64,000 nt of DNA from Aeromicrobium duanguangcaii. Its GTDB lineage: Bacteria > Actinomycetota > Actinomycetes > Propionibacteriales > Nocardioidaceae. Made by a program: the position numbers and the translations under genes. Every line of letters starts with the position of its first letter. The first letter of the stretch is position 1. The notes beneath the pieces are model-generated. The model did no database searches. It saw nothing but the letters and a program-made list of their open reading frames with translations, and had not been told where the DNA came from. The stretch covers positions 2,108,001 through 2,172,000 of the forward strand of contig NZ_CP101990.1 in NCBI RefSeq assembly GCF_024508295.1, in the 5' to 3' direction. Below are positions 15,018 to 23,524 of this stretch, piece after piece.

Positions 15018-16592
15018 TCAGTCATAGCGGGCCTCGGTCCACCAGCGGCCGTTCTCGACGACCATGAGCCAGGCGCTGCCGTCGACGCCGACGACCTGGA
15101 ACCGGGCGACGCGCCGGGCCGCGGCCTCGTCCCACCACTGCTCGTCGACCGGCCACGGTCCGGCCCAGGCGGCCACGGGCTGCCACGCCAGATCGGCCGC
15201 CGCGCGGAACCGGGCCGGCCGCCCCGACAGCCCGCCGCGCCCGCTGACGCTGACCGGGAGCCCCTCGGCGCCCACCACCTGCGCCGGCGCCGGATCGGGG
15301 AACACCGTGGCCGGTGCCGGCGGCGGCACACTGCCGGGCCACGGCCGGTCGACCGGCCGCTGCACGACGGGGCGCTCGCCCCACGGCGCCGACAGGCGGC
15401 GGTCCGCCGGCGCGCGCCCGCCCTGGACACCGACCGTGCGCACTCCCTCGGGTCCGACCAGAGCCTGGACCCGCGCCACGGAGCGCTCGACCTGGTCGTC
15501 AGGTCCCCCGCCGAACAGGCTCTCGGCATGGTCGCCCAGGGGCTCGACCTCGACCGGGACGCAGCGCACCGTGACCACGGGACCGCCGGGCGGATCGGCG
15601 GACAGCTGCCAGCGCAGCCGATCGAGCACGTCGCCGGAGCCGAACCAGCGCGGGTGACGCCACACCCGGCTGGACGTGCGCGGCTCGCCCGCGACCTCGG
15701 CGTCGACCTCGATCCGCAACGTCGAGCAGACCAGACCCGCCCGGTCGAGTCCGCGGACGAAGTCCTCGACGCTCTGGCGCGCGCTGAACACCACGGCCTC
15801 GGACCGCTCGAGCGAGGGCTCGAAGCCCACGGTGGCCACGAGCTCGGGCGGCGGGGTGCGCCGCGAGATCGGCCGCACCTCCTCGCCCTGGGCCCACCGG
15901 TGCAGCAGCGCCCCGTGGGCTCCGAACCGCGCCACCACATCGGCCGCGGGCAGCGCCGCGAACTCACCGACCCGGCGGATCCCCAGCCGGCGCAGGACGG
16001 TGACCAGGTCCAGCCCGGGGGTGGACGCATCCGCCGGTGCGGGCACCTCCAGCACCTCGACCGGCAGGTCGCGCAGGAAGTCGGCGTTGCCGCCGGCGGT
16101 CACGACGAGACAGTCCTGGGCGGGCGCCTGCCGTGCCGCCAGCTCGGCGACGAAGACGCCGTCGGCGATGCCGAACCGCACGTCCCACACCCCGAGCCCG
16201 ACCAGCTGCTCGGCCATCACGGCGGCCGCCTCCGCCTCGCCGCCGTAGTACCGCTCGGGGACGCTCAACGCGCACAGCCCGGGGCGCAGCGGCGCGACTC
16301 CGGGACTGAGTTCCTCGAGCGTGGTCAGCACCTGCTCGAAGGCACGGGCATCGACCTCGGGCCGGTGATCGCACACCACCAGGTCGGGACACCGTGACTG
16401 GGCGTCGCGGCGTCGCATTCCCCGGCGGACACCCTGGGCCCGGGCCGCCGGAGTGCAGGCCAGGACCACGCCGCGGTCCAGCACCGCGAGCGCATCGGAC
16501 GGCGCCTGCGGACCACCGCGGTTCGCCTCGGCGTGCTCGGCCTGGCGCACGAGAGCCGGCCAGTCGGGCACCCACGCCACCATCGTGCGCAT
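15018..16592 (-). CDS. imuB: ImuB, Y-family polymerase-like adaptor of the mutasome
   Basis: 524 residues. ImuB has the fold of a Y-family polymerase but lacks the catalytic acids and bridges ImuA', DnaE2 and the beta clamp. The N-terminus (MVAWVPDWPALV, GVRRGMRRRDAQSRCPDL) and the fingers/palm region (SVPERYYGGEAEAAAVMAEQLV, RFGIADGVFVAELAA) match the family. The site where Mycobacterium ImuB has QLPLWGG, just before DDxxxRSVARVQALVGPE, reads AESLFGG (residues 356-362), so the clamp motif is recognisable but altered. The ATG at 16592 overlaps the imuA' stop by one base. A second in-frame ATG three codons later is possible. The C-terminal ~120 residues are Pro/Trp-rich. Confidence 0.9.
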   Translation of the reverse strand: MRTMVAWVPDWPALVRQAEHAEANRGGPQAPSDALAVLDRGVVLACTPAARAQGVRRGMRRRDAQSRCPDLVVCDHRPEVDARAFEQVLTTLEELSPGVAPLRPGLCALSVPERYYGGEAEAAAVMAEQLVGLGVWDVRFGIADGVFVAELAARQAPAQDCLVVTAGGNADFLRDLPVEVLEVPAPADASTPGLDLVTVLRRLGIRRVGEFAALPAADVVARFGAHGALLHRWAQGEEVRPISRRTPPPELVATVGFEPSLERSEAVVFSARQSVEDFVRGLDRAGLVCSTLRIEVDAEVAGEPRTSSRVWRHPRWFGSGDVLDRLRWQLSADPPGGPVVTVRCVPVEVEPLGDHAESLFGGGPDDQVERSVARVQALVGPEGVRTVGVQGGRAPADRRLSAPWGERPVVQRPVDRPWPGSVPPPAPATVFPDPAPAQVVGAEGLPVSVSGRGGLSGRPARFRAAADLAWQPVAAWAGPWPVDEQWWDEAAARRVARFQVVGVDGSAWLMVVENGRWWTEARYD

Positions 16593-17278
16593 CAGCCGGC
16601 CACCTGCACGATCGGCGCGCGCCGCGCGGCGTGCTCGACCGCCGATCCGCCGACCGGCGCCACCTGCAGCTCGCGACCGGGGAACCACAGCCGACGCGAG
16701 CCGGCGACCCGGCCGCCGCGCTCGACCTCGACGGTCGCCTGCCGGGCCACGAGGTGTCCGTGGCCGTCCTGCAGACCCGTCCAGGCCGCGTCGCGCAGAC
16801 GCAGCCGGGCATCGACGCGAGGCCAGTCGCCGACCGCGATCAGGACCCCCTGCCGGCGGTGCAGCCGGGCCCGGAGGCGGACGACCTCGCGCTCGGGCAG
16901 GGTCACCCGGTCGACCATCACGACACCGACGGCGTCGACCAGCGCCCCCAGCACCGAGGCCGGATCGGCGCCGGCGTCGGGCACCCAGACCGTGCGGTCG
17001 AGGTCGACCCCCACCGCGGCCGCCGCCTCGAACCCCACCCGCTCGGTGCCGACCATCGCGCACCAGGCCCCGTCCCTGGAGGGTCCGGCCATCAGCAGCA
17101 GGGCCAGACTGGTGGAGTCGACGGAGTAGCTGCCGCCGGGCTGCAGCGAGATCAGGCCCTCCAGCGCCGGGTGCGTCGGCATCGACAGCACTGAGGGACG
17201 CCCCTGCATCCGGCCGATCTGCGCCCGCAGGTCATCGACCAGTGTGGCGGCAGTGGCAGCAGGGACGGAGGGACTCAC
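16592..17278 (-). CDS. imuA': ImuA', RecA-like mutasome accessory protein
   Basis: 228 residues from a GTG at 17278. The protein has a degenerate RecA-like core (LISLQPGGSYSVDSTSLALLLMAG instead of an intact P-loop, then AVGVVMVDRVTLPEREVVRLRARLHRRQGVLIAVGDWP) and ends in a beta-rich tail (QATVEVERGGRVAGSRRLWFPGRELQVAPV). In mycobacteria ImuA' binds ImuB and is needed for damage-induced mutagenesis. The upstream GTG at 17296 lies inside the LexA box and cannot be used from the expected transcript. The chosen GTG sits six bases after the -10 hexamer, so the message is probably leaderless. It overlaps imuB by one base. Confidence 0.85.
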   Translation of the reverse strand: MSPSVPAATAATLVDDLRAQIGRMQGRPSVLSMPTHPALEGLISLQPGGSYSVDSTSLALLLMAGPSRDGAWCAMVGTERVGFEAAAAVGVDLDRTVWVPDAGADPASVLGALVDAVGVVMVDRVTLPEREVVRLRARLHRRQGVLIAVGDWPRVDARLRLRDAAWTGLQDGHGHLVARQATVEVERGGRVAGSRRLWFPGRELQVAPVGGSAVEHAARRAPIVQVAG

Positions 17279-17284
17279 TCCTCC

Positions 17285-17313
17285 ATCATCGAACACCTGT
17301 TCGATGTCGTCAA
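17285..17313 (-). promoter_or_regulatory. Promoter of imuA'-imuB-dnaE2
   Basis: Minus strand: -35 TTGACG (17308-17313), 17-base spacer containing the LexA box, -10 GATGAT (17285-17290). The GTG start follows six bases after the -10, implying a leaderless transcript. Confidence 0.55.
17289..17304 (-). promoter_or_regulatory. LexA (SOS) box of the mutasome cassette
   Basis: TCGAACACCTGTTCGA, an exact match to the actinobacterial LexA consensus TCGAAC-N4-GTTCGA. It lies between the -35 and -10 of the imuA' promoter, where LexA would block RNA polymerase. Confidence 0.9.
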
Positions 17314-17340
17314 CACCGGGGTGCCGCCCCTCGTGTCGCG

Positions 17341-17369
17341 TTGCTCGCGCCTGCGCGCTTTGCTAACTT
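17341..17369 (+). promoter_or_regulatory. Candidate promoter of the secreted protein at 17400
   Basis: TTGCTC (17341-17346), 17-base spacer, TAACTT (17364-17369), then about 30 bases to the ATG, with a GGGGGG ribosome binding site four bases before it. The -35 is weak. Confidence 0.4.
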
Positions 17370-17399
17370 CCCCTCACCACAATCACCATCGGGGGGACC

Positions 17400-17939
17400 A
17401 TGTTCCGTATCAAGACCATCATCATCGCCACCGTGGCCGCAGCGGCCACGGCTCTCGCGCCGCAGGTCGCACACGCCGCGCCCGACTGCCAGAACCTGCC
17501 TTCCACCAAGTGGAAGTTCACGAACATCTCGAAGTCCTACAAGCCCACCGGCCTGTACTCGGACTGGGTGCGTCCCAAGAACGCCAGGTTCACGATCACG
17601 TACAACCAGTCGGCCACGTCCGCCACGTCGGCCACCGTCAGCTCCAAGCTCTCGGCCGAGGCCGGCACCGTCTTCGTCAAGGCGAAGGCCGAGGTCAGCG
17701 GCTCGCTCACGAAGAAGTGGAGCAAGAAGAAGGCGTGGAAGTACACGGCCAGCGTGAAGCGGAACGGGAAGTACAAGTACCGCCTGCGCCAGCGTCAGGA
17801 GACGCGCAAGTTCACCGCGACGAAGTACTCGCTGTACCGCGGCGACTGCCGGTACCGCAAGGTGAAGGCGGGCACCGCCGAGATGCCGCGCAGCACCCAG
17901 ACCTCGCTCATCTGGGACGTCCAGAAGCGCAAGGCCTGA
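17400..17939 (+). CDS. Small secreted, strongly basic protein of unknown function
   Basis: 179 residues from the ATG at 17400 behind GGGGGG. The N-terminus MFRIKTIIIATVAAAATALAPQVAHA-AP is a classical signal peptide with an AHA cleavage site. The mature protein is rich in Lys, Arg, Thr, Ser and Tyr, with alternating polar/hydrophobic residues that suggest beta strands. It has two cysteines (DCQNL near the start, GDCRY near the end) that could form one disulfide. The middle section (KKWSKKKAWKYTASVKRNGKYKYRLRQRQE) is very cationic, which would favour cell-wall or membrane contact. I do not recognise a family. It stands alone between divergent and convergent neighbours and has its own terminator. 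Confidence 0.7.
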   Translation: MFRIKTIIIATVAAAATALAPQVAHAAPDCQNLPSTKWKFTNISKSYKPTGLYSDWVRPKNARFTITYNQSATSATSATVSSKLSAEAGTVFVKAKAEVSGSLTKKWSKKKAWKYTASVKRNGKYKYRLRQRQETRKFTATKYSLYRGDCRYRKVKAGTAEMPRSTQTSLIWDVQKRKA

Positions 17940-17952
17940 GCCACGCACAGCA

Positions 17953-17986
17953 CTGAGGGGGTGGGCCGGTCGGCCCACCCCCTCAG
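17953..17986. terminator. Strong bidirectional terminator
   Basis: A perfect 16-bp stem (CTGAGGGGGTGGGCCG and complement) with a 2-base loop lies 13 bases past the secreted-protein stop and 22 bases past the stop of the convergent ABC-transporter operon. Confidence 0.8.
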
Positions 17987-18008
17987 TCGTGTCGTCAGAC
18001 GGTGACGG

Positions 18009-19718
18009 TCACAGCGCCAGGTCGATGGACCCGCCCGGGATCGCCTCGAGCAGCCGGCGCGTGTACTCCTCGCGGGGGCGGTCGAAGACCTCCGCCACCG
18101 AGGAGTGCTCCACGACCTTGCCGTTCTGCATCACCAGGACGTCATCGGCGATCTGACGGACCACCGCGAGGTCGTGGGTGATGAACAGGTAGCTCAGGCC
18201 CAGCTGGGCCTGCAGGTCGTTGAGCAGCTCGAGGATCTGCGCCTGGACCAGCACGTCGAGCGCGCTGACGGCCTCGTCACAGATCACGACCTCGGGGTCG
18301 AGCGCGAGCGCCCGGGCGATCGCGACGCGCTGACGCTGACCACCGGACAGCTCGCCGGGATAGCGCGACATCACGTTCGCCGGCAGCGACACCTTGTCGA
18401 GCAGCTCGCGCACCTTGGCCTCGCGCTCCGCCTTGTTGCCCACGTGGTGCGTGCGCAACGGCTCCTCGATCGATCGGTAGATCGAGTACATCGGGTCCAG
18501 GGACGCGTACGGGTTCTGGAAGACCGGCTGCATCTGACGCCGGAACTTCAGCTTCTGCGCCTTGGACTTGAGCTCGCGGATGTCGACGCCGTCGAACAGC
18601 ACGCGGCCCGACGTGGGAGGCAGCAGGTCCAGCACCATGCGCGCGACCGTGGACTTGCCCGAGCCGGACTCGCCCACGATCGCCGTCGTGGTGCCCCGGC
18701 GCAGCCGGAACGAGACCGAGTCGGCCGCCGTGAACGGGATCTTCTCCCACGGCTTGCCGCCACGGAGCTCGAAGACCTTGGTGAGGTCCTCCACGACCAG
18801 CACGTCGTCGCCGCCCTCGCCGAACTCGTCGCCGCTCTCGGCCACCTCCTGGGCGGTCTCGGCGGCGGTCTCGATCGCCTGCTCGCGCACCTGGACACGC
18901 GCACGCTCGGACGACAGGCGCTGCGACGCCAGCGACGGCGCCTTGGACACCAGACGCTTGGTGTAGGGGTGCTGCGGGTCCTGCAGGATCTCCAGCGCAG
19001 GGCCGGACTCGACGACCTGACCCTTGTACATGACGACCAGGTGGTCCGCCCGCTCGGCGGCCAGACCCAGGTCGTGGGTGATCAGCAGGACGGCGACGCC
19101 CAGGCTCTCGGTGAGCATGTCCAGGTGATCGAGGATCTGCTTCTGCACCGTCACGTCCAGCGCGGACGTGGGCTCGTCGGCGATGAGCAACCGGGGCCGG
19201 GCCGCCAGCGCCATCGCGATGAGCGCGCGCTGGCGCATGCCACCGGAGAACTCGTGCGGGTACTGGCGGGCGCGCCGCTCACCGTCGGGCAGTCCGGCCT
19301 CGGCCAGCAGCTCGACCACGCGAGCGTCCGCCTCCTTGCCCGACGCCACGTCGTTGGCCTCGAGGGCCTCCTTGATCTGGGAGCCCACCCGCCACAACGG
19401 GTTGAGGTTCGACATCGGGTCCTGGGGAACGAGTCCGATCGAGGATCCGCGGACGGCCATGATCTGCTTGCGGCCGGCCGACGTGAGGTCGGTGCCGTCG
19501 AACAGGATCTGGCCGCCAGTGACCTGGCCGGTCCCGGGGAGCAGGTCGATGATCGCGTGCGCGGTCGTGGACTTGCCCGAGCCGGACTCGCCGACGATCG
19601 CGACCGTCTGACCCTCGTAGACCGAGAGGTTGACCCCACGGACGGCGGGAACGAGCTCCTTGCCGCGCGCGAACGCGACCTGGAGATCCTTGATCTCGAG
19701 CAATGCAGTGGAGTTCAT
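18009..19718 (-). CDS. Oligopeptide/dipeptide ABC transporter, fused double ATPase (OppD-OppF)
   Basis: 569 residues with two complete ABC modules. The first (residues ~5-270) has GESGSGKS, signature FSGGMRQR and DEPTSALDV. The second (~310-560) has GESGSGKS, signature LSGGQRQR and DEAVSALDV. Each ends with the Opp/Dpp C-terminal extension (HPYTKRLVSKAP; REEYTRRLLEAIPGG). They are joined by an acidic linker rich in Ala and Glu. In most Opp systems these are two proteins, and fusion gives a fixed heterodimer. The ATG at 19718 overlaps the oppC stop by four bases. It is the last gene of the binding protein-oppB-oppC-oppDF operon. The substrate cannot be told from sequence beyond peptide-type. 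Confidence 0.92.
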   Translation of the reverse strand: MNSTALLEIKDLQVAFARGKELVPAVRGVNLSVYEGQTVAIVGESGSGKSTTAHAIIDLLPGTGQVTGGQILFDGTDLTSAGRKQIMAVRGSSIGLVPQDPMSNLNPLWRVGSQIKEALEANDVASGKEADARVVELLAEAGLPDGERRARQYPHEFSGGMRQRALIAMALAARPRLLIADEPTSALDVTVQKQILDHLDMLTESLGVAVLLITHDLGLAAERADHLVVMYKGQVVESGPALEILQDPQHPYTKRLVSKAPSLASQRLSSERARVQVREQAIETAAETAQEVAESGDEFGEGGDDVLVVEDLTKVFELRGGKPWEKIPFTAADSVSFRLRRGTTTAIVGESGSGKSTVARMVLDLLPPTSGRVLFDGVDIRELKSKAQKLKFRRQMQPVFQNPYASLDPMYSIYRSIEEPLRTHHVGNKAEREAKVRELLDKVSLPANVMSRYPGELSGGQRQRVAIARALALDPEVVICDEAVSALDVLVQAQILELLNDLQAQLGLSYLFITHDLAVVRQIADDVLVMQNGKVVEHSSVAEVFDRPREEYTRRLLEAIPGGSIDLAL

Positions 19719-20689
19719 CGGTTCTTCCGCTTCGGATCGAGGGCGTCGCTCACGGCGTCGCCCAACAGAATGAATCCCAGCGCCGTGATCATCAGGGCAC
19801 CGGCGGGCCAGTACATGACACCCAGCCGGTTGCCCGAACGCACCTGGTTCTGTGCGGCGGCGATGTCGTTGCCCCACGAGACGATGCCGTAGGGCAGGCC
19901 GATGCCCAGGAACGACAGCGTCGCCTCGGCGACGATGAAGATGCCCAGCGACACGGTCGAGACCACGATGACCGGCGGCAGCGAGTTGGGCAGCACGTGG
20001 CGGACCAGGTTGCGCATGGGCGAGGCGCCGATCGCGCGAGCCGCGTCGATGAACTCGAGGTTCTTGACCTCGAGCACCGCGCCCCGTGCGATACGGGTGA
20101 CCTGCGGCCAGCCGAACGCCGCCAGGGCGAACACGACCGCGAAGATCGCGCCCCAGTAACCGCGCTCGGGGAACCGGTTGTCGACCATGGACAGACCGAC
20201 GATCGCGCCCAGCAGGAGCGGGATGGCGAAGAACATGTCGGCGACTCGCGAGACGATCGCGTCGACTACGCCACCGTAGAAGCCGGCGATCATGCCGGTG
20301 ACGATGCCGAGCACGGCCACCACCAGGGTGCACAGGATGCCGACCAGCACCGAGGCGCGGGCGCCGTAGATCGTCCGAGCGAAGACGTCGTATCCCTGCT
20401 TGTCGAAGCCGGCGGGGTGGCCCGGCGAGGGCCCGTCGAGGCTGCGACCCAGGTCGCTGTCCAGCGGGTTGACGTCGGTGAACAGGCCGGGCGCGGCGAC
20501 GACGACCGCCACGCAGAGCAGGATCACGGCGGACACCCAGAAGATCCAGTTGCTGCGCAGGCTCTTCCAAGCGACGAGCCACTGGCTCTCGGGCGACTGG
20601 GACTCATCGACGGTGCCCGTCGCCTCGAGCGGCGTGTGGGACAACGGAGCGACGAAGCGCTCCTGGCCAGGGCGGATGACTTCACGCAT
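19715..20689 (-). CDS. Peptide ABC transporter permease (OppC-like)
   Basis: 324 residues from the ATG at 20689 (AGGA six bases upstream). An in-frame ATG at 20716 lacks a ribosome binding site and would lengthen the overlap with oppB. About six membrane helices follow a cytoplasmic N-terminus, the first at NWIFWVSAVILLCVAVVVAAPGLF, with the OppC N-terminal domain. The coupling motif EFIDAARAIGASPMRNLVRHVLPN (EAA loop) lies near residue 215. The gene overlaps oppB by eight bases and oppDF by four. Confidence 0.9.
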   Translation of the reverse strand: MREVIRPGQERFVAPLSHTPLEATGTVDESQSPESQWLVAWKSLRSNWIFWVSAVILLCVAVVVAAPGLFTDVNPLDSDLGRSLDGPSPGHPAGFDKQGYDVFARTIYGARASVLVGILCTLVVAVLGIVTGMIAGFYGGVVDAIVSRVADMFFAIPLLLGAIVGLSMVDNRFPERGYWGAIFAVVFALAAFGWPQVTRIARGAVLEVKNLEFIDAARAIGASPMRNLVRHVLPNSLPPVIVVSTVSLGIFIVAEATLSFLGIGLPYGIVSWGNDIAAAQNQVRSGNRLGVMYWPAGALMITALGFILLGDAVSDALDPKRKNR

Positions 20690-21608
20690 AGCGAATCCTG
20701 GGATCGAGGAGGGCATACAGGAGATCGACGAGCAGGCTCATCAGCACGTAGATGAGGACCATCACGGTGACGACGCCGACGACGGTCGGACCCTCGCCAC
20801 GCTGAACGGCCGAGAAGGCCAGCCGACCGATGCCGGGAACGTTGAAGATGCCCTCGGTCACGATCGCGCCCGCCATGAGCGTGCCCAGATCGGTGCCGAG
20901 GTAGGTGGTCACGGGGATGAGCGAGTTGCGCAGCACGTGACGGCGGTTGACCGTGCCCGACGACAGGCCCTTGGCGCGGGCCGTGCGGACGTGGTCGGCC
21001 GTGAGGTTGTCGACGACCGAGGAGCGGGTCAGTCGCAGGATGTAGGCGAACGATGTCAGACCCAGCACGATCGCTGGCAGGATCAACCGGCCGAACGACG
21101 CGTCACCACCGACGGTGATGGGGGCCCAACCGAGCTTGACGCCGAAGATCAGCTGCATGACGAAGCCGAAGACGAAGATCGGGACGGCGATGACGAACAG
21201 CGAGACCAGGAGCATCGTCGAGTCGAAGATGCCGCCGCGGCGGATGCCGGCGTAGAACCCGGCGGCGATGCCGAGGGTGGCCTCGATGACCAGGGCCATC
21301 AGGGCGAGCTTCAAGGTGACCGGGAAGGCCGTCGCGACGAGGTCGGCCACGGGGCGGCCGGAGAAGGCCGTGCCGAAGTCACCCGTCAGCGCGTTGCCGA
21401 GGTACTTGAGCCACTGGACGAGGAACGGATCGTCCAGGTTGTACTGCGAAGCGATCTGGGCTCGAACCGCCTCGGGGACCGCCTTCTCGCCGAACAAGGC
21501 GCCGATGGGATCACCCGGGGACAGGAACACCAGTCCGTAGACGATGAAAGTCGACCCCAGGATGACCGGGATCGTTTGGAGCAGTCGACGACCGACATAC
21601 CACCACAT
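20682..21608 (-). CDS. Peptide ABC transporter permease (OppB-like)
   Basis: 308 residues. The ATG at 21608 has GAGGAG seven bases upstream, while the GTG two codons earlier is too close to it. The N-terminal MWWYVGRRLLQTIPVILGSTFIVYGLVFLSPGDP is the standard OppB opening, and the EAA-type coupling loop is DHVRTARAKGLSSGTVNRRHVLRNSLIP. About six membrane helices. It is separated from the binding-protein gene by a 76-base gap with a hairpin, so it is probably expressed at a lower level than the binding protein. Confidence 0.9.
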   Translation of the reverse strand: MWWYVGRRLLQTIPVILGSTFIVYGLVFLSPGDPIGALFGEKAVPEAVRAQIASQYNLDDPFLVQWLKYLGNALTGDFGTAFSGRPVADLVATAFPVTLKLALMALVIEATLGIAAGFYAGIRRGGIFDSTMLLVSLFVIAVPIFVFGFVMQLIFGVKLGWAPITVGGDASFGRLILPAIVLGLTSFAYILRLTRSSVVDNLTADHVRTARAKGLSSGTVNRRHVLRNSLIPVTTYLGTDLGTLMAGAIVTEGIFNVPGIGRLAFSAVQRGEGPTVVGVVTVMVLIYVLMSLLVDLLYALLDPRIRYA

Positions 21609-21634
21609 GTGCACACTCCTCGCGGCACACGGTG

Positions 21635-21660
21635 GGACGGCACCCTCTCAGGTGCCGTCC
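21635..21660 (-). terminator. Hairpin between the binding protein and oppB (attenuator or RNA stabiliser)
   Basis: A perfect 10-bp stem (GGACGGCACC and complement) with a 6-base loop lies 24 bases after the binding-protein stop. Such hairpins usually let the binding protein be made in excess over the permeases. Confidence 0.65.
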
Positions 21661-21684
21661 CCCCGCGCTGTTTACCGCTGTCGA

Positions 21685-23307
21685 TTACTTGGTGACGAGG
21701 TGGTACTCGGGCTTGCCCTGCCAGCTGAAGACGACGCCTTCGACGCCATCAGCAGCCGCACCGGCGATGCGCTGGTTCCACAACGGGATGGCCGGGAGGT
21801 CCTGGAACAGGATCTCCTGAACCTCGGCCAACTTCTTGGCCTGCTCGTCACCCTCGGCGCCGAGCGCCTCCTTGAGGAGCTTGTCGACCTCGGGGTTGGA
21901 GTAGTCACCGTCGTTCGAGCCGGCACCCGTGCCGTACAGCGGGCCCAGGTAGTTGTAGATCGACGGGTAGTCGGCCTGCCAACCGGTACGGAAGGCGGTC
22001 TTGATCTCGCGGTTGGTCACGAGCTCACGGAGCTCCTTGAACGTCGCGTAGCCCTTCGGCTTGGCCTCGATGCCCAGGTTCTTGCCGACCTGGTTCACGA
22101 GAGCCTCGACCCACTCCTTGTTGCCGGGGCCGTCACCGTTGTACGCCACGGTGAAGGAGCCCTCGAACTTGGAGATGTCGTCAGCCTGCGCCCACAGCTT
22201 CTTGGCCTCGGCGGCGTCGAAGTCGAGCACCTCGCTGCCGGGGATGTCCTTGGTGTAGCCCGGGAACAGCGACGTGGCGAAGTCCTCGGCCGGGACACGC
22301 GAGCCCTCGAAGATCTTCTCGGTGATCTCCTCGCGGTTGATCGCCTTGGAGATGGCGGCGCGGCGCAGCTTGCCTTCCTCGCCGCTCCAGTGCTCGAGAC
22401 GCTCGGGGATCGTGATGGACGCGAAGTTCGCGCCGTTGCCGGTGAAGGCCTGGATCGAGTCGTCGGACTCGAAGCCGGACAGGGCGCTCGGCGGGACGGC
22501 CTCGAGGACGTCGAGGTTGCCACCCTGCAGATCGGAGTAGGCCGAGTCGGGATCGGTGTAGAACTTGAAGGTCACGCCACCGTTCTTGGCCTCACGCGAA
22601 CCCTTGTAGTCGTCGTTCGGCGTCAGCTTGGCCTCGACCTCGTGCTCCCAGGTGTCCAGGACGTAGGGGCCGTTGCCGATCGGCTTCTCGCCGAAGTCCT
22701 CGGTGATCTTGCCGCTCTCGTCGAACGCGGCGTCGGGCAGCGGGTAGTACGCCGAGTAGCCGAGGCGCAGCGGGAACTCAGGCTCCGCTTCCTTCAGCGT
22801 GACCTGGATGGTCTTGTCGTCGACGGCCTTGGCGCCCTCGAGCTCGGTCGCGCCCTCGACGAGCGTGCCCTCCTCGGTCGTGCCGGCGAAGGGGTACATG
22901 AAGTAGGCCTGCAGCTGGCCGTTCTTGGGATCAGCAGCGTAGGTCCAGGCCTTCACGAAGGACTCGGCCGTGACCGGCGTGCCGTCCGTGAACTTCCAGT
23001 CCTTGAGCTTGATGGTCCAGTTCTTGTTGTCCTCGGACTCGATCGACTCGGCGACCTCGTTGGTCGACTCGCCCTCGGGGTCATAGGAGATCAGACCGGC
23101 GTACAGCAGGTCGATGATGTTGCCACCGCCGACCTCGTTCGTGTTGGTCGTGACCAGCAGCTTCTGCGGCTCGGTGCCGTAGGCCGTGATCACGGAATCG
23201 GTGGAGCCGCCACCATTGTCGTCGCTGTCGCTCGAGCACGCTGCCAGGCTCACACTGGCAACGGCGGCGATGGCGATACCTGCGAGGGCTGAACGCCGAA
23301 GTCGCAT
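21685..23307 (-). CDS. Peptide ABC transporter substrate-binding lipoprotein (family 5)
   Basis: 540 residues. The start at 23307 (ATG) has AGGAGG six bases upstream. The signal peptide MRLRRSALAGIAIAAVASVSLAAC ends in a lipobox. The mature part follows SBP family 5: GTEPQKLLVTTNTNEVGG, the region NWTIKLKDWKFTDGTPVTAESFVKAWTYAADPK, GNGPYVLDTWEHEV, LRRAAISKAINREEI and WQADYPSIYNYLGPLY. It captures peptides or similar compounds outside the membrane and delivers them to OppBC. It is the first gene of the operon. No clear promoter could be assigned in the 160 bases upstream. Confidence 0.92.
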   Translation of the reverse strand: MRLRRSALAGIAIAAVASVSLAACSSDSDDNGGGSTDSVITAYGTEPQKLLVTTNTNEVGGGNIIDLLYAGLISYDPEGESTNEVAESIESEDNKNWTIKLKDWKFTDGTPVTAESFVKAWTYAADPKNGQLQAYFMYPFAGTTEEGTLVEGATELEGAKAVDDKTIQVTLKEAEPEFPLRLGYSAYYPLPDAAFDESGKITEDFGEKPIGNGPYVLDTWEHEVEAKLTPNDDYKGSREAKNGGVTFKFYTDPDSAYSDLQGGNLDVLEAVPPSALSGFESDDSIQAFTGNGANFASITIPERLEHWSGEEGKLRRAAISKAINREEITEKIFEGSRVPAEDFATSLFPGYTKDIPGSEVLDFDAAEAKKLWAQADDISKFEGSFTVAYNGDGPGNKEWVEALVNQVGKNLGIEAKPKGYATFKELRELVTNREIKTAFRTGWQADYPSIYNYLGPLYGTGAGSNDGDYSNPEVDKLLKEALGAEGDEQAKKLAEVQEILFQDLPAIPLWNQRIAGAAADGVEGVVFSWQGKPEYHLVTK

Positions 23308-23470
23308 GAATATCCTCCTGTGAATGTGCGTACGTCAGTGGACATGCGTGTACGCGCCTCATCCATAAGTACCACCTGGCAGTAGCCGTCCCCCAATCCG
23401 GGAGGGCTAATTCACCGAACTGCAACCAAATTCACGTTGCGTGCGATAGGTCGTACGGCGGGCAGACGAC

Positions 23471-23502
23471 AGCGGCCCCGCCCCCGAAGGGACGGAGCCG
23501 CT
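23471..23502 (-). terminator. Terminator of the etfBA operon
   Basis: In the minus-strand transcript AGCGGCTCCGTCCC pairs with GGGCGGGGCCGCT through G-C and two G-U pairs around a short loop, 22 bases after the etfA stop. Confidence 0.65.
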
Positions 23503-23524
23503 GGTCCGGCAGAGCCGAGGGTGA

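Noticed and set aside
11601..16397. 1598-codon open frame on the plus strand
   Set aside because: Antisense shadow of dnaE2 and imuB, with composition typical of high-GC mirror frames and no domain.
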